A stretch of DNA of 64,000 nucleotides from Burkholderiaceae bacterium (GTDB taxonomy: Bacteria; Pseudomonadota; Gammaproteobacteria; Burkholderiales; Burkholderiaceae_E): NCBI GenBank assembly GCA_023954135.1, contig JAMLIN010000021.1, forward strand, positions 1 to 64,000, read 5' to 3'. Positions 8,527-18,506 of this stretch are shown here, piece after piece; positions within the stretch are counted from its first letter, which is position 1; each line of letters opens with the position of its first letter. A model generated the notes under the pieces. The model saw only the letters and a list, made by a program, of their open reading frames with translations. It was not told the origin of the DNA and searched no databases. The position numbers were made by a program, and so were the translations under genes.

Positions 8527-9245
8527 GGCCGGCGCTCCTGGTAGTGAACGACGACGGCGACACCGCCGGCATGCCGTGCGAACGTCACGACGGCGACGAC
8601 GCCGGCGCCGCCGAAGGCGAGGACGCGGCCTCCGCGCAGGGATTCGGGCGCATCGGCAGGCGCTTCGAAGCGGATCAGGGGCGAGAGGCCACGCACGGCC
8701 GCGAGACGCGCCACCCGGCTCGAGATCGCACCGATGTCACCGGGAATCCACCAGACCCTGGTCAGGTTCTCGACGCCCCGGTCGACGCTCGCAAAGCCCG
8801 GCAGTGGCTCGCCGAGCGCCCCCAGGGCGGCGACGAAGGCAGGCTCGGACCGAGTCGGCAGGCCGCCGGGCGATGACGCGCGCCATTCGATCATGCTGCG
8901 GCGTGCTTCGACCCGCCCGTTCGCGCCCGTTCGCAGGGTCACGGTCTCGATTCCGTCCGGACCGAGCCGCGACAGCCTCGGTGCCGCTTCATCGCCACCA
9001 CCGAGCACCAGCCAGGGTTCCTCGCCCCACGCCTCGGTGATCCGGGCGGCGGCCCGCGAAACCGGACCCATGAACTCGGCGCGCTCGACTCGCAGACCGA
9101 AACGGCCGAGCCGGCCAGCCGGAACCAGCAACTCCCAGGCCGGTTCGGGATCCGAAACGGCGCTGCCGTGAGCGCCTGGCCAGGGCACCGAGGAGGCGGC
9201 CACCAGAGCCGCCCCGAGAACGGCATGCGGACGAGCTCGTTTCAT
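8523..9245 (-). CDS. secreted hypothetical protein of the Tad operon
   Basis: I do not recognise a family. The product is 240 residues with an apparent Sec signal peptide (residues 1-27: basic MKRARPH, hydrophobic AVLGAALVAASSV, then PGAHGSA), so it is probably periplasmic. No conserved motif or internal membrane segment is obvious. A glycine/valine-rich hydrophobic stretch near the C-terminus (LAFGGAGVVAVVTFARHAGG) may be structural. The start ATG at 9245 is set by the ATGA overlap with the upstream gene; the stop overlaps the downstream pilin gene in the same way. Its place between minor pilins and CpaB suggests a role in pilus assembly. Confidence 0.75.
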   Translation of the reverse strand: MKRARPHAVLGAALVAASSVPWPGAHGSAVSDPEPAWELLVPAGRLGRFGLRVERAEFMGPVSRAAARITEAWGEEPWLVLGGGDEAAPRLSRLGPDGIETVTLRTGANGRVEARRSMIEWRASSPGGLPTRSEPAFVAALGALGEPLPGFASVDRGVENLTRVWWIPGDIGAISSRVARLAAVRGLSPLIRFEAPADAPESLRGGRVLAFGGAGVVAVVTFARHAGGVAVVVHYQERRP

Positions 9246-10060
9246 GGCGCGAGGCGGTCGGAGGGCACGAGGTCGACGTCGATCTCGCCCGGCCGGAACG
9301 CATCGGTGCCGGACTCTAGGCCGAGCAGGTCCGCCAGCAGCAGCAGGCCGCGCGCCGGAGCGTAGCCGGCGACGATACCGGCTTCGATCGCCGGTGCGAG
9401 CCGGCGGCCACGATCGACGCGAGCCTCGACGGAGTCGTCGCCACCGTACGGCCCCGCCGCGGACCATGTATCGCCGAGCACCGCGGTATTGGCCCGCGGC
9501 AGCAAGGCCATGCCCATGAGCGATTCATCGATTCGGCCGGTTGGCCGATCCGGCTGCACCGCCACTTCGACATGCGCGTTGCGTATGCCGTCCGCGATGT
9601 CGAGCCCGAAGCGCCCCGGCCCGGCGAGCCCGGCGATGATGTCGGCCGGGTCGGGAATGCCCGAGAGGCGCTGGCTACCGGCAAGCGATTGCCCGGCATC
9701 GAAGCGTGGCGTATCGATCCGGGCCGCGAGGCCGTTGAACCGATCGAGCATCGGTGCGCCACCGCGGTCGTGCCAGAGCGCGCGAGTCGCCGACGCGGGT
9801 TGATCGCTGCCCGGTCCGAACTGTGCATCGCGAATCGAGTGCAGAAGGCTTTCCGGAACCGCTCCGCCCGCGCATCCACCGGGCATGACGGCGCAGCCGA
9901 AAGCCAGCGACCGTGACGCAACGATCGCCGATCCTGCGATGGACTGGTACTTGCCGAGCAACACGACGAGCATGCCGAGCGTGGCCAGCAGGGCCATCCC
10001 GACGAGCGCCTCGACCAGAGCCTGACCGCATGGCCGTCGCCGCAACGCGTCATTCGACAT
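9242..10060 (-). CDS. TadE/TadG-like minor pilin protein
   Basis: A 272-residue protein with a prepilin-like N-terminus: a basic leader RRRPCG, then QALVEALVGMALLATLGMLVVLLG with glutamate at +5. The rest is predicted periplasmic and mentions no family I can name with certainty. Proteins of this layout in Tad operons are usually TadE/TadF-type pseudopilins. The ATG at 10058-10060 overlaps the end of the preceding TadG-like gene by 11 bases. The same frame stays open further upstream, but that region is the antisense of the TadG-like gene. Confidence 0.75.
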   Translation of the reverse strand: MSNDALRRRPCGQALVEALVGMALLATLGMLVVLLGKYQSIAGSAIVASRSLAFGCAVMPGGCAGGAVPESLLHSIRDAQFGPGSDQPASATRALWHDRGGAPMLDRFNGLAARIDTPRFDAGQSLAGSQRLSGIPDPADIIAGLAGPGRFGLDIADGIRNAHVEVAVQPDRPTGRIDESLMGMALLPRANTAVLGDTWSAAGPYGGDDSVEARVDRGRRLAPAIEAGIVAGYAPARGLLLLADLLGLESGTDAFRPGEIDVDLVPSDRLAP

Positions 10061-11432
10061 GGGATTCCGCCGCAAGGCGCTCGGCAAGGGAAGGCGTGAC
10101 CAGGCGCGCCTGCCAGTAGGGGTTGTAGAGACTCGCGTACTCCTCGCGCCGAGGATCGGCCGGCGGGCGGACGAAGTGCGCCTCGGCCGCGGCGAGCGCC
10201 CAGAGGCGGGAGCCGGCGTACGCCCCTGGCGGGCGCAGGCGGCCCGCCGGTTCGTCGATCGCTGGATTGCGAGCCAGACGAGCAGCCTCGACACGGGCGA
10301 GCACCGCAACCCGGCTGCCGGGGAAACGCTGCGAATCGAGGCTCTCGTAGGCGAGCTCGCGCACCCTTGCGATGCCGGCATAGTCGCCTTCGATGGCGAG
10401 CGGCGCTTCGCCAGGCAACGACGCGCCGCGGGATTCGTCGAGCATCGATTCGGCGAACTCAAGAGCGGCCGGATTGATCGCCACGCCACCGGGCTGGGCC
10501 ACACTCCGACCCAGCGGGCCGTCGAAGGATGCTTCGGCAGCCCCCCAGCCCAGCGGCAGGAGCTCGACGCGGCTGCAGCGCCGGCCGAGGAAGCCGCGAC
10601 GCCGGTTGTCGTGGATGGACGCGGTGTCGACCGCCTCCCAGCGGTCGAGCCCCGGCGCGAGCGCGGTGCCGCCGCGCTTGCGGTACATCTGGAACCAGGC
10701 CGAGGGCGCGTTGAGCGAGAGCACGCAGCTTGCCGGCAGACCCCAGAGGACGAGATCGGTCTCGCGAGGGCCGCGAGTGAAGTCGTCGAGAGAGCGCACG
10801 ACGAGGTCGCGCAAGCGTTCACGGTCCGCGTCGGACTCGTAGCGGCGGGTAAAGCGGTTGAAGGCGCCCGCGTCCGGCAGGGCGAACGCGAAGAACCCGC
10901 GATCGTTCTCGCGGGCGATCTCGTTGGCGACGGCGGATGAGCCGAACACGCCCGCGGACAGGACAAGCAGTTCCTGGCTCGCCTGGAGCAGCTCCTTGTA
11001 GCCCGTATCCGGTGCGGCACGCAGGCGGATCTCGAGCGCGGCGGTCGTGTCGGCGAGCTCGCGGGCAACCGAGGACGTTTCGGCGAGCGTCTCGAACACG
11101 GCCGCCAGCGGCGGATAGACCCGGGCCATGCGCGCGGCGTTGCGACTGAACTGCTCGAAGTGCCGGGACCAGGACTGCAGGGTCAGTGCCTGTGCGACCG
11201 CGACCTCCTGGGCGATGATCGCGCGGTTGGCATAGGCGTTGAAGTTCAGCACACGGGCCCGCCATACCGCCGCCCCGTAGGCGGCGGCATCGGCCGCGTT
11301 CAGCAGGCGGGTCTTGTGCGCGAGGGTCTGCCCGGTGCGGAACATGTGGAACAGCCCCGCGGAACCGAGCAGCGCCAGCACCAGGGCGAGCGCCAGCGCC
11401 TGACCACGCTGCCTGCGGATCGAGAATGCCAT
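10050..11432 (-). CDS. TadG-like pilus assembly protein
   Basis: A 460-residue protein with one N-terminal membrane helix (GQALALALVLALLGSAGLF) after a basic leader RRQRG. It continues NAADAAAYGAAVWRARVLNFNAYANRA, the kind of block found at the N-terminus of Flp-pilus TadG-like proteins. The glutamate at +5 seen in the other pilin-like proteins here is replaced by leucine, so processing by the prepilin peptidase is doubtful. The remainder is a large, mostly helical periplasmic region without a von Willebrand domain I can identify. Second gene of the operon, 27 bp after the pilin gene. Confidence 0.7.
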   Translation of the reverse strand: MAFSIRRQRGQALALALVLALLGSAGLFHMFRTGQTLAHKTRLLNAADAAAYGAAVWRARVLNFNAYANRAIIAQEVAVAQALTLQSWSRHFEQFSRNAARMARVYPPLAAVFETLAETSSVARELADTTAALEIRLRAAPDTGYKELLQASQELLVLSAGVFGSSAVANEIARENDRGFFAFALPDAGAFNRFTRRYESDADRERLRDLVVRSLDDFTRGPRETDLVLWGLPASCVLSLNAPSAWFQMYRKRGGTALAPGLDRWEAVDTASIHDNRRRGFLGRRCSRVELLPLGWGAAEASFDGPLGRSVAQPGGVAINPAALEFAESMLDESRGASLPGEAPLAIEGDYAGIARVRELAYESLDSQRFPGSRVAVLARVEAARLARNPAIDEPAGRLRPPGAYAGSRLWALAAAEAHFVRPPADPRREEYASLYNPYWQARLVTPSLAERLAAESHVE

Positions 11433-11459
11433 GGGATCGCCCCGGTCCGGCGCCGCGGA

Positions 11460-11717
11460 TCAGTGGTTGCCGAGTTCGTAGTTGTCGAGACCCTTGCGCT
11501 GGTCGGCGTTGGTCTGCGAGGTGTTGGCGCTGGTCTGCGCCTGGCCGATGGCGGTCTGGGCGTCCTGCCCCGAAACCTCCATCGCGAGGCCGGCGGTCTG
11601 GTTGCGCAAGGTCTGGCCGAGAAGGGTGTATGTGCCGATCGCGGCAACCGCGATCAGCGCGACGATGACGACGTATTCGGTCATGCCCTGGCCGCGGGCG
11701 GCGTGGATCCTGTGCAT
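11460..11717 (-). CDS. Flp-type pilin, first gene of the Tad operon
   Basis: An 85-residue prepilin: leader MHRIHAARG, then QGMTEYVVIVALIAVAAIGTY with E-Y at +5/+6, the Flp processing signature. The mature C-terminus is Gln/Thr/Asn-rich (QAQTSANTSQTNADQRK), typical of an exposed pilin surface. The position at the head of the operon suits the major pilin, normally the most highly expressed gene. The promoter should lie in the 357-bp gap upstream. The gene that would process it (TadV/CpaA peptidase) is not in this window. Confidence 0.8.
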   Translation of the reverse strand: MHRIHAARGQGMTEYVVIVALIAVAAIGTYTLLGQTLRNQTAGLAMEVSGQDAQTAIGQAQTSANTSQTNADQRKGLDNYELGNH

Positions 11718-12074
11718 CTGAAGCTCCGTCGATGAAGGGGTGATCGAAGCTTCATGTTGCTCGCGAGCCGGGCGGATCGCGATCCTCCAGCGGTCGTAGC
11801 CGGACTAGGGCTGATGGTGGACATGCCGCGGATTCCTTGCTCGATCCCGCTTCGCGGAAGACGCGGCCCGCGTGCACGATGGCCTGGCAAGAAAAGTTGA
11901 TGAATCGGTTTATAGGCGATACTTCCCGGACATGCACCGCGTCAGGTCGGCCAGGCAGAAGGCGCGACGATCGGTCGACAGCTCATCGCAGCGATCGCTT
12001 CAGGGCTATCGAACGCCGCTGAACTGGCAACCGGGCGAGTAGCGTGGCGTGATTTGAAGAAACGGAGAGATCGC
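11718..12074. other. divergent intergenic region, Tad operon / carboxylase
   Basis: A 357-bp non-coding stretch between the minus-strand Tad operon and the plus-strand carboxylase gene, so it should hold promoters for both. A ribosome site GGAGAGA lies at 12064-12070, just before the carboxylase ATG. I see no convincing sigma-70 pair, and a sigma-54-like TGGCA...TTG at about 11883 has wrong spacing. No small gene or RNA is recognisable. Confidence 0.5.
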
Positions 12075-13631
12075 ATGAGTTGGCAACCGGAACTGGATGA
12101 ACTGGCACGTCGCGTCGAGCTGGCGCGGGAGATGGGCGGGGCGGACAAGGTCAAGCGGCAGCACGATTCCGGACGATTGACCGTTCGCGAACGGATCGAG
12201 AATATCGCCGACGCCGGCAGTTTCGTCGAAACGGGGACGATCTCGGGGGTTGGCGAGTACGAGACCGACGGGACCCTCGGGACGCTGACCCCTGCGAACT
12301 GTGTATTCGGACGCGCGAAGATCGACGGACGACCTGTCGTGATCGTCGGTGACGATTTCACCGTGCGCGGCGGATCGGCCGATGCCGCCATTTCAGCCAA
12401 GCCGCTCATGGCCGAGCAGACCGCGAATGCGTTTCGCATCCCCATCATCCGCCTGATCGAGGGGTCCGGAGGCGGCGGATCCGTCAAGACGATCGAAACC
12501 CGCGGCGCCACCAACCTGCCGGGGGGCGTCGGAGGAACCAACGGCTTCTACTACATGACCGAGAATCTCGCGCATGTGCCGGTGGTCGGACTCGGGCTGG
12601 GTTCCGTTGCGGGCTTGGGCGCGGCCAGGCTCGCATCCACTCACTATTCGATCATGACCAGGCAGTCGGCCATGTTCGTGGCCGGACCGCCCGTTGTCGC
12701 AAGGCTTGGCCAGCCGCTGTCGAAGACCGAACTGGGCGGATGGGAAATTCAGACCCGGGCCGGTGGCGTCGATCATGCGACCGAGACAGAAGAAGAAGCC
12801 TTTGAATGTGCGAGGCGATTTCTCTCCTATCTGCCCGCCTCGGTCCACGAGCTGCCGCCGACCATTGCCTGCGACGACGATCCCGAGCGCGGTGACGAGA
12901 GCCTGATGACGGCCGTTCCGCGCAATCGGCGACGGGTCTACAAGATGCGGCCGATCATCGAGTCCGTGGTCGACAAGGGCTCGTTCTTCGAATTGAGCCC
13001 GCATTTCGGGAGATCGATCATTGCCGGCCTCGCACGGCTGGACGGACGCGCGGTGTTGCTGCTCGCCAGCGATCCCCACCACTACGGAGGATCCTGGACG
13101 GCGGATACCTGTCAGAAGGTCGTCCGGTATGTCGACCTCGCCGAGACTTTCCATCTTCCCGTCGTCTATCTGTGTGACTGCCCGGGCTTCCTGATCGGCC
13201 TGGACGCGGAGAAGTCCGCGACGATTCGTCATGGCGTTCGTGCGATGGCAGCCTTGAATCAGACGACGACGCCGTGGTGCACGATCATCATTCGCAATGC
13301 CTACGGTGTGGCCGGAGCGGCCCATCAGCCGGCCGGTCGGTTGTCACTGCGATACGCGTGGGTGTCCGCCTCCTGGGGTTCATTGCCGCTCGAGGGCGGG
13401 GTCGAAGCGGCCTACCGCGCCGAGATCGAGAGTGCGGAGGATCCGCAGGCGAAGCTCAAGGAGATCGAGACGCGACTGCACAACATGAAGTCGCCGTTCA
13501 GATCCGCCGAGAAATTCTGGGTCGAGGAGATCATCGATCCACGAAGGACCCGGTCGTTGCTCTGCGACTTCGCCCGCCTCGCCGAGCCCGTCCGAACGCC
13601 CGGCAGGGCGAGCTTCTCCATCCGACCCTGA
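12075..13631 (+). CDS. acyl-CoA carboxylase, carboxyltransferase (beta) subunit
   Basis: A 518-residue biotin-dependent carboxyltransferase of the propionyl-/methylcrotonyl-CoA carboxylase beta family. It would transfer carboxyl from biotin to an acyl-CoA. The N-terminal crotonase-like half contains RLTVRERIENIADAGSF, VVIVGDDFTVRGGS and RLIEGSGGGGS (oxyanion loop). The C-terminal half contains RPIIESVVDKGSFFELSPHF, VYLCDCPGFLIG, NAYGVAGAAHQP and WGSLPLEGGVEAAYRAEIE. The start at ATG 12075 has a good GGAGAGA site 5 bases upstream. No biotin carboxylase or biotin carrier gene is adjacent, so its partner must be elsewhere and the substrate cannot be read from context. Confidence 0.9.
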   Translation: MSWQPELDELARRVELAREMGGADKVKRQHDSGRLTVRERIENIADAGSFVETGTISGVGEYETDGTLGTLTPANCVFGRAKIDGRPVVIVGDDFTVRGGSADAAISAKPLMAEQTANAFRIPIIRLIEGSGGGGSVKTIETRGATNLPGGVGGTNGFYYMTENLAHVPVVGLGLGSVAGLGAARLASTHYSIMTRQSAMFVAGPPVVARLGQPLSKTELGGWEIQTRAGGVDHATETEEEAFECARRFLSYLPASVHELPPTIACDDDPERGDESLMTAVPRNRRRVYKMRPIIESVVDKGSFFELSPHFGRSIIAGLARLDGRAVLLLASDPHHYGGSWTADTCQKVVRYVDLAETFHLPVVYLCDCPGFLIGLDAEKSATIRHGVRAMAALNQTTTPWCTIIIRNAYGVAGAAHQPAGRLSLRYAWVSASWGSLPLEGGVEAAYRAEIESAEDPQAKLKEIETRLHNMKSPFRSAEKFWVEEIIDPRRTRSLLCDFARLAEPVRTPGRASFSIRP

Positions 13632-13751
13632 ACGGCCCGGAATCCGCCATGCCCTGATGTCCGCCTCACCCCATTGCCGGTCGATGAACGCCGGCCGCCC
13701 TCGTCGTACTGCGCGCGCTGCGGCCCGCTGGCGGCAGCGCGCGCACCGGGT

Positions 13752-14729
13752 TCAGCCCGGCACCACCACGACCTTGCCCTTGACCTTGCGTCCGGACAGG
13801 TCGAGCAGCGCCTGGCCGGCCTGCTCGAGCGAATAGCTCTTCGTCACGGGCGGCTTCACCTTGCCCGAGGTGTAGAGCGCGAAGAGATCCTTCAGGTGCT
13901 GCGCGGTGACCTTCGCATCGCGGCGCAGGAAGCCGCCCCAGAACACGCCCATGAGCGAACCGCTCTTCAGCAGCGCGAGGTTGAGCGGCAGCTTCGGAAT
14001 GTCGCCGGCGGCGAAGCCGATGACGAGATGGCGGCCGTCCCAGCCGATCGAGCGGAACGCCGCCTCGGTCATCGAGCCGCCGACCGGATCGTAGATCACG
14101 TCGGGGCCCTTGCCGCCGGTGAGCGCCTTGATCCGCTCGCGCAGATCCTCGGTGCCGTAGTTGATGAGCTCGTCGGCGCCGCGCTCGCGGCACAGCGCGA
14201 GCTTGTCGTCGCTCGATGCCGCCGCGATCACCTTCGCACCCATCGCCTTGCCGATCTCCACGGCGGCGATGCCGACCCCGCCCGCCGCGCCCAGCACCAG
14301 CAGGGTTTCGCCCGCCTGCAGCTTCGCGCGGTCCTTGAGCGCGTACAGGCTGGTGCCATAGGCGAGCACGAAGGCCGATGCGACGTCGAAGGGCATGTCG
14401 CCCGGGATCGGCATGACCCGGCCGGCTTCGGCGACCGCCTTCTCGGCGAAACCGCCCCAGCCCATGCTTCCGATCACCCGGTCGCCGACCTTGATTCCCG
14501 TGACGCCCTCGCCCACCGCCTCCACGACGCCGGCGACCTCGCCCCCGGGCGAGAACGGCAGTTCGGGAACGAACTGGTACTTCTTCTCGATGATCAGGGT
14601 GTCGGGGAAGTTCACTCCGGCGGCCTTGACGCCTATCAGGACGCGCCCGGGACCGGGTACCGGGTCGGCGATCTCCTCGACGACGAGGCTCTCGGGCGGA
14701 CCCCATGCCTTGCAAAGTACGGCTTTCAT
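13752..14729 (-). CDS. NADPH:quinone oxidoreductase family (MDR) protein
   Basis: A 325-residue medium-chain dehydrogenase/reductase of the zinc-free quinone oxidoreductase branch. Evidence: an N-terminal GroES-like domain (VKAAGVNFPDTLIIEKKYQ, FSPGGEVAGVVEAVGEGV), then a Rossmann domain with VLGAAGGVGIAAVEIGKAMGA and the QOR block ADELINYGTEDLRERIKALT. There are no zinc-ligand cysteines. It would reduce a quinone or enoyl compound with NADPH, but the substrate is not evident. It is a monocistronic gene between a convergent carboxylase gene (120 bp away) and aceA. Confidence 0.9.
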   Translation of the reverse strand: MKAVLCKAWGPPESLVVEEIADPVPGPGRVLIGVKAAGVNFPDTLIIEKKYQFVPELPFSPGGEVAGVVEAVGEGVTGIKVGDRVIGSMGWGGFAEKAVAEAGRVMPIPGDMPFDVASAFVLAYGTSLYALKDRAKLQAGETLLVLGAAGGVGIAAVEIGKAMGAKVIAAASSDDKLALCRERGADELINYGTEDLRERIKALTGGKGPDVIYDPVGGSMTEAAFRSIGWDGRHLVIGFAAGDIPKLPLNLALLKSGSLMGVFWGGFLRRDAKVTAQHLKDLFALYTSGKVKPPVTKSYSLEQAGQALLDLSGRKVKGKVVVVPG

Positions 14730-14944
14730 GCTGTCTCCATTGCGTTGATCGATGCGCGCCCGGGGCGGGCGCCTGCCGGTGAAGTTTAGCGGTTTGCCCC
14801 CGGATGATGTCCGCGCAAAACGAACGCGGCCGGCTTGTGGCCGACCGCGTTCCCTGCTCCTGGCTGCTTCACGAGGAGTTGCCTGCGCGCAGCCGATCTC
14901 CTTCCTCTCTCCGTATCTCCTTGATGATCACGCCATCGGCGCGA

Positions 14945-16234
<1,290 letters not shown>

Positions 16235-16333
16235 CAGTGGATCTCCAAGAGGGATGGGGATTGGGTTTGGATGGGGTCCTGCGGAAAACGGTGCGCAGCC
16301 AGGCGCGACATGGGGACTAATCTTACGCCTGCG

Positions 16334-16348
16334 TGTTGCGTGGCAACA
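16334..16348. promoter_or_regulatory. perfect dyad upstream of aceA, candidate operator
   Basis: TGTTGC-GTG-GCAACA is a perfect 6-bp inverted repeat with a 3-bp spacer, about 100 bp upstream of the aceA start, in a gap that turns markedly AT-rich just beyond it (16350-16440). Placement suits control of the glyoxylate shunt. The protein that binds it cannot be named from sequence. Confidence 0.4.
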
Positions 16349-16470
16349 GCAATTGTTCACATTTCCAACATATCAATTTTATTCGTTATATCAAATACTT
16401 AAGACGCATATTTCGTACTATGGAAAGTAATCTACCACGATGAAAAATGATCATGGTGCGACGCCCGAAC

Positions 16471-16513
16471 GATTTTCCGGATTGCGAAACGCAATTCCCG
16501 GTCGCGAAAATCC
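16471..16513. terminator. hairpin after rmuC
   Basis: Between the rmuC stop (16525) and the aceA promoter region there is a strong hairpin: GGATTGCG, loop AAA, CGCAATTCC with one bulge, with flanking ATTTTCC / GCGAAAAT able to extend it. It lies just downstream of rmuC, as a terminator would, but has no long T-run, so termination is only probable. Confidence 0.4.
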
Positions 16514-16524
16514 GGGCATTTGGC

Positions 16525-17892
16525 TCAGCCGGGATCCTCGGAGCGCCCCTGGGCGGAGTCCTCGTCGTCGAGATGCCGGCGGGAATCGGCATCGGGCAGG
16601 GATTCGACCTTCCGCAGCCGCCGCTCGATCGCCCGGCTGCGGGTTTCCGCGCTGCCGATCGTGCTGGCGGCCCGCTCGATCTGCTCGCGGGTCTTCGCCA
16701 GGGCATCGCCGAAGCGACCGAACTCGGACTTGACCGCACCCAGCAGCTCCCATACCTCGCTCGAGCGCTGCTCGATCGCCAGGGTGCGGAAGCCCATCTG
16801 CAGGCTCGAGAGGATCGCCGCCAGGGTGCTCGGGCCGGCCACCACCACCCGGTGGGTGCGCTGGAGGTCGTCGAGCAGGCCGGGCCGGCGGACCGCCTCG
16901 GCATACAGGCCTTCGGTCGGCAGGAACAGCAGGGCGAAGTCGGTGGTCGCGGGCGGCGCGACATACTTGCTGCGAATAGTCTTCGCCTCCTGGCGCAGGC
17001 GGGCATCGAGCTGGCGCTCGGCGCCGGCCGCCGCCGCGGCATCCCCCTCGTCGCGCGCCGCCCCCAGCCGCTCGTAGTCCTCGCGCGGAAACTTCGCATC
17101 GATCGGCAGCCAGACGGGGCTGGCCGGATCATGCCCGGGAAGCCGGATCGCGAACTCCACCCGCTCGCCGCTGCCGGCGACCACCTCGACGTTACGGGCG
17201 TACTGATCGGGCACCAGGATCTGCTCGAGAAGCGCACCGAGCTGGATCTCGCCCCAGGTGCCGCGCGTGCGCACGTTCGCCAGCACCCGCCGCAGATCGC
17301 CGACGTCGGCCGCCAGCGCGTTCATCTCGCCCATGCCCTTGTGGACCTGCTCGAGCCGGGCCGCGACCATGTCGAAGGTCTCGCCGAGCCGGCGCTGCAA
17401 GGTCGACTGCAGCTTCTCGTCGACGGTTTCGCGCATCTGCTCGAGCCGGGCCGCATTGTCCCGGGTCAGCGCCGCGAGCTGGCGTTCGAGGGTTTCGCGG
17501 ATCTCGGCGAGGCGCTTGTCGTTGGAATCGGCGAGTTGCGCGAGCCGTTCCGAGAAGCGATCGATCTGGCCATGCTGGGAATCCGCGAAGCTCGCCATCT
17601 GCTGGGCCAGCAGGCGCGACATCCGGGCGGTCGCATCGGCCAGCTCGGCCCGATCGGCCCGGGCCCTGTCGGCCGCCTCCTCGCGCGCCTCCCGGTCCTG
17701 GGCGTTGCGTGCCGCCAGCAGGCGGGCGAGCTCCTCGATGCCGGCGCGGGGATCGGACGGCCGGCGCCGCAGGAGCGCCAGCAGCAGGGCAATGGCCACC
17801 AGGCCGAGCAATGGCGAAAGCCACCAGGCCTGCGCGAGCATGGCGATCCAGTCCGACAATCGACGCCCGGTCCGTGCATGGAAACCCGTCAT
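16525..17892 (-). CDS. rmuC: DNA recombination protein RmuC
   Basis: RmuC-family protein (455 residues), a predicted membrane-anchored nuclease-like protein limiting recombination at inverted repeats. A membrane segment lies at about residues 25-42 (LSPLLGLVAIALLLALL). A long Ala/Arg/Glu coiled coil follows (about 50-190), then the RmuC domain: VRTRGTWGEIQLGALLEQIL, LPIDAKFPREDYERL, FALLFLPTEGLYAEA and RVVVAGPSTLAAILSSLQMGF. Alternative start ATG at 17841 would remove 17 residues. The last 40 residues are hydrophilic and variable. Confidence 0.93.
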   Translation of the reverse strand: MTGFHARTGRRLSDWIAMLAQAWWLSPLLGLVAIALLLALLRRRPSDPRAGIEELARLLAARNAQDREAREEAADRARADRAELADATARMSRLLAQQMASFADSQHGQIDRFSERLAQLADSNDKRLAEIRETLERQLAALTRDNAARLEQMRETVDEKLQSTLQRRLGETFDMVAARLEQVHKGMGEMNALAADVGDLRRVLANVRTRGTWGEIQLGALLEQILVPDQYARNVEVVAGSGERVEFAIRLPGHDPASPVWLPIDAKFPREDYERLGAARDEGDAAAAAGAERQLDARLRQEAKTIRSKYVAPPATTDFALLFLPTEGLYAEAVRRPGLLDDLQRTHRVVVAGPSTLAAILSSLQMGFRTLAIEQRSSEVWELLGAVKSEFGRFGDALAKTREQIERAASTIGSAETRSRAIERRLRKVESLPDADSRRHLDDEDSAQGRSEDPG

Positions 17893-18058
17893 TGTAGGGT
17901 CTGTCGACGGCCTGCTCGCGGGCCTTGCCTGCCGACCGGGATCGCGACCGGAAGGAAATCACGAAGGGACGAAATCCGCGGGCATCCGGCATGGCTCGCG
18001 CTTGATTTCGTCGCACCGGGGCGTCAGGATCGGGCGACAAGCCAGAAGGAGCACGACG

Positions 18059-18457
18059 ATGACCCGCCAATTCCGTTCGCTCGCCCTAGCCGTTTCCCTC
18101 GGCCTCGGGGCGATGCTGGCCACCCTCGCCCCGCCGGCCGCAAGCGCCGAACAGGGCACATGGCGCTGCACCGGCGCCGACGGCAAGGTCCTGTTCACCA
18201 ACGGGAACTGCCCTGCCGGCACCGCGAAGGCGAGCGCCTGGGTGCCGGCCCCGGCCGACAACCGGATCGAGCGCAGCGCCGCGAAGCAGGATGCGCCCCT
18301 GGCCGCCGGCCAGCAGCCGCTCGACCCGCTCCTTCCCACCGGCCGCGTGGACCCGTTCGTCGACTGCAAGGCCCGCGGCGGCGACTTCGATCTCGCCGCC
18401 CGCGTGTGCCGCCTGCCGCCGGGCGGAACCCAGCCCTGGACCGCCACCAGCAACTGA
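18059..18457 (+). CDS. secreted DUF4124-like protein
   Basis: A 132-residue exported protein. Signal peptide residues 1-30 (LALAVSLGLGAMLATLAPPAASA). The mature start GTWRCTGADGKVLFTNGNCPAG resembles the DUF4124 pattern (Y/W-x-C-x-D-x-G-x-x-x-F/Y-T). Four cysteines in the mature part (two near the start, two in DCKARGGDFDLAARVC) could form two disulfides. Function unknown. Preceded by AGAAGGAGC, a good ribosome site. Monocistronic; followed by a palindromic element. Confidence 0.75.
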   Translation: MTRQFRSLALAVSLGLGAMLATLAPPAASAEQGTWRCTGADGKVLFTNGNCPAGTAKASAWVPAPADNRIERSAAKQDAPLAAGQQPLDPLLPTGRVDPFVDCKARGGDFDLAARVCRLPPGGTQPWTATSN

Positions 18458-18506
18458 ACCGCCGAACCCGAACCCGGTTCACGGGTCCCCTCGGAATCCG
18501 CGAATG

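Noticed and set aside
11883-11900. Sigma-54-like TGGCA...TTG upstream of the Tad/carboxylase genes
   Set aside because: The spacing is one base too long and the -12 GC is missing.
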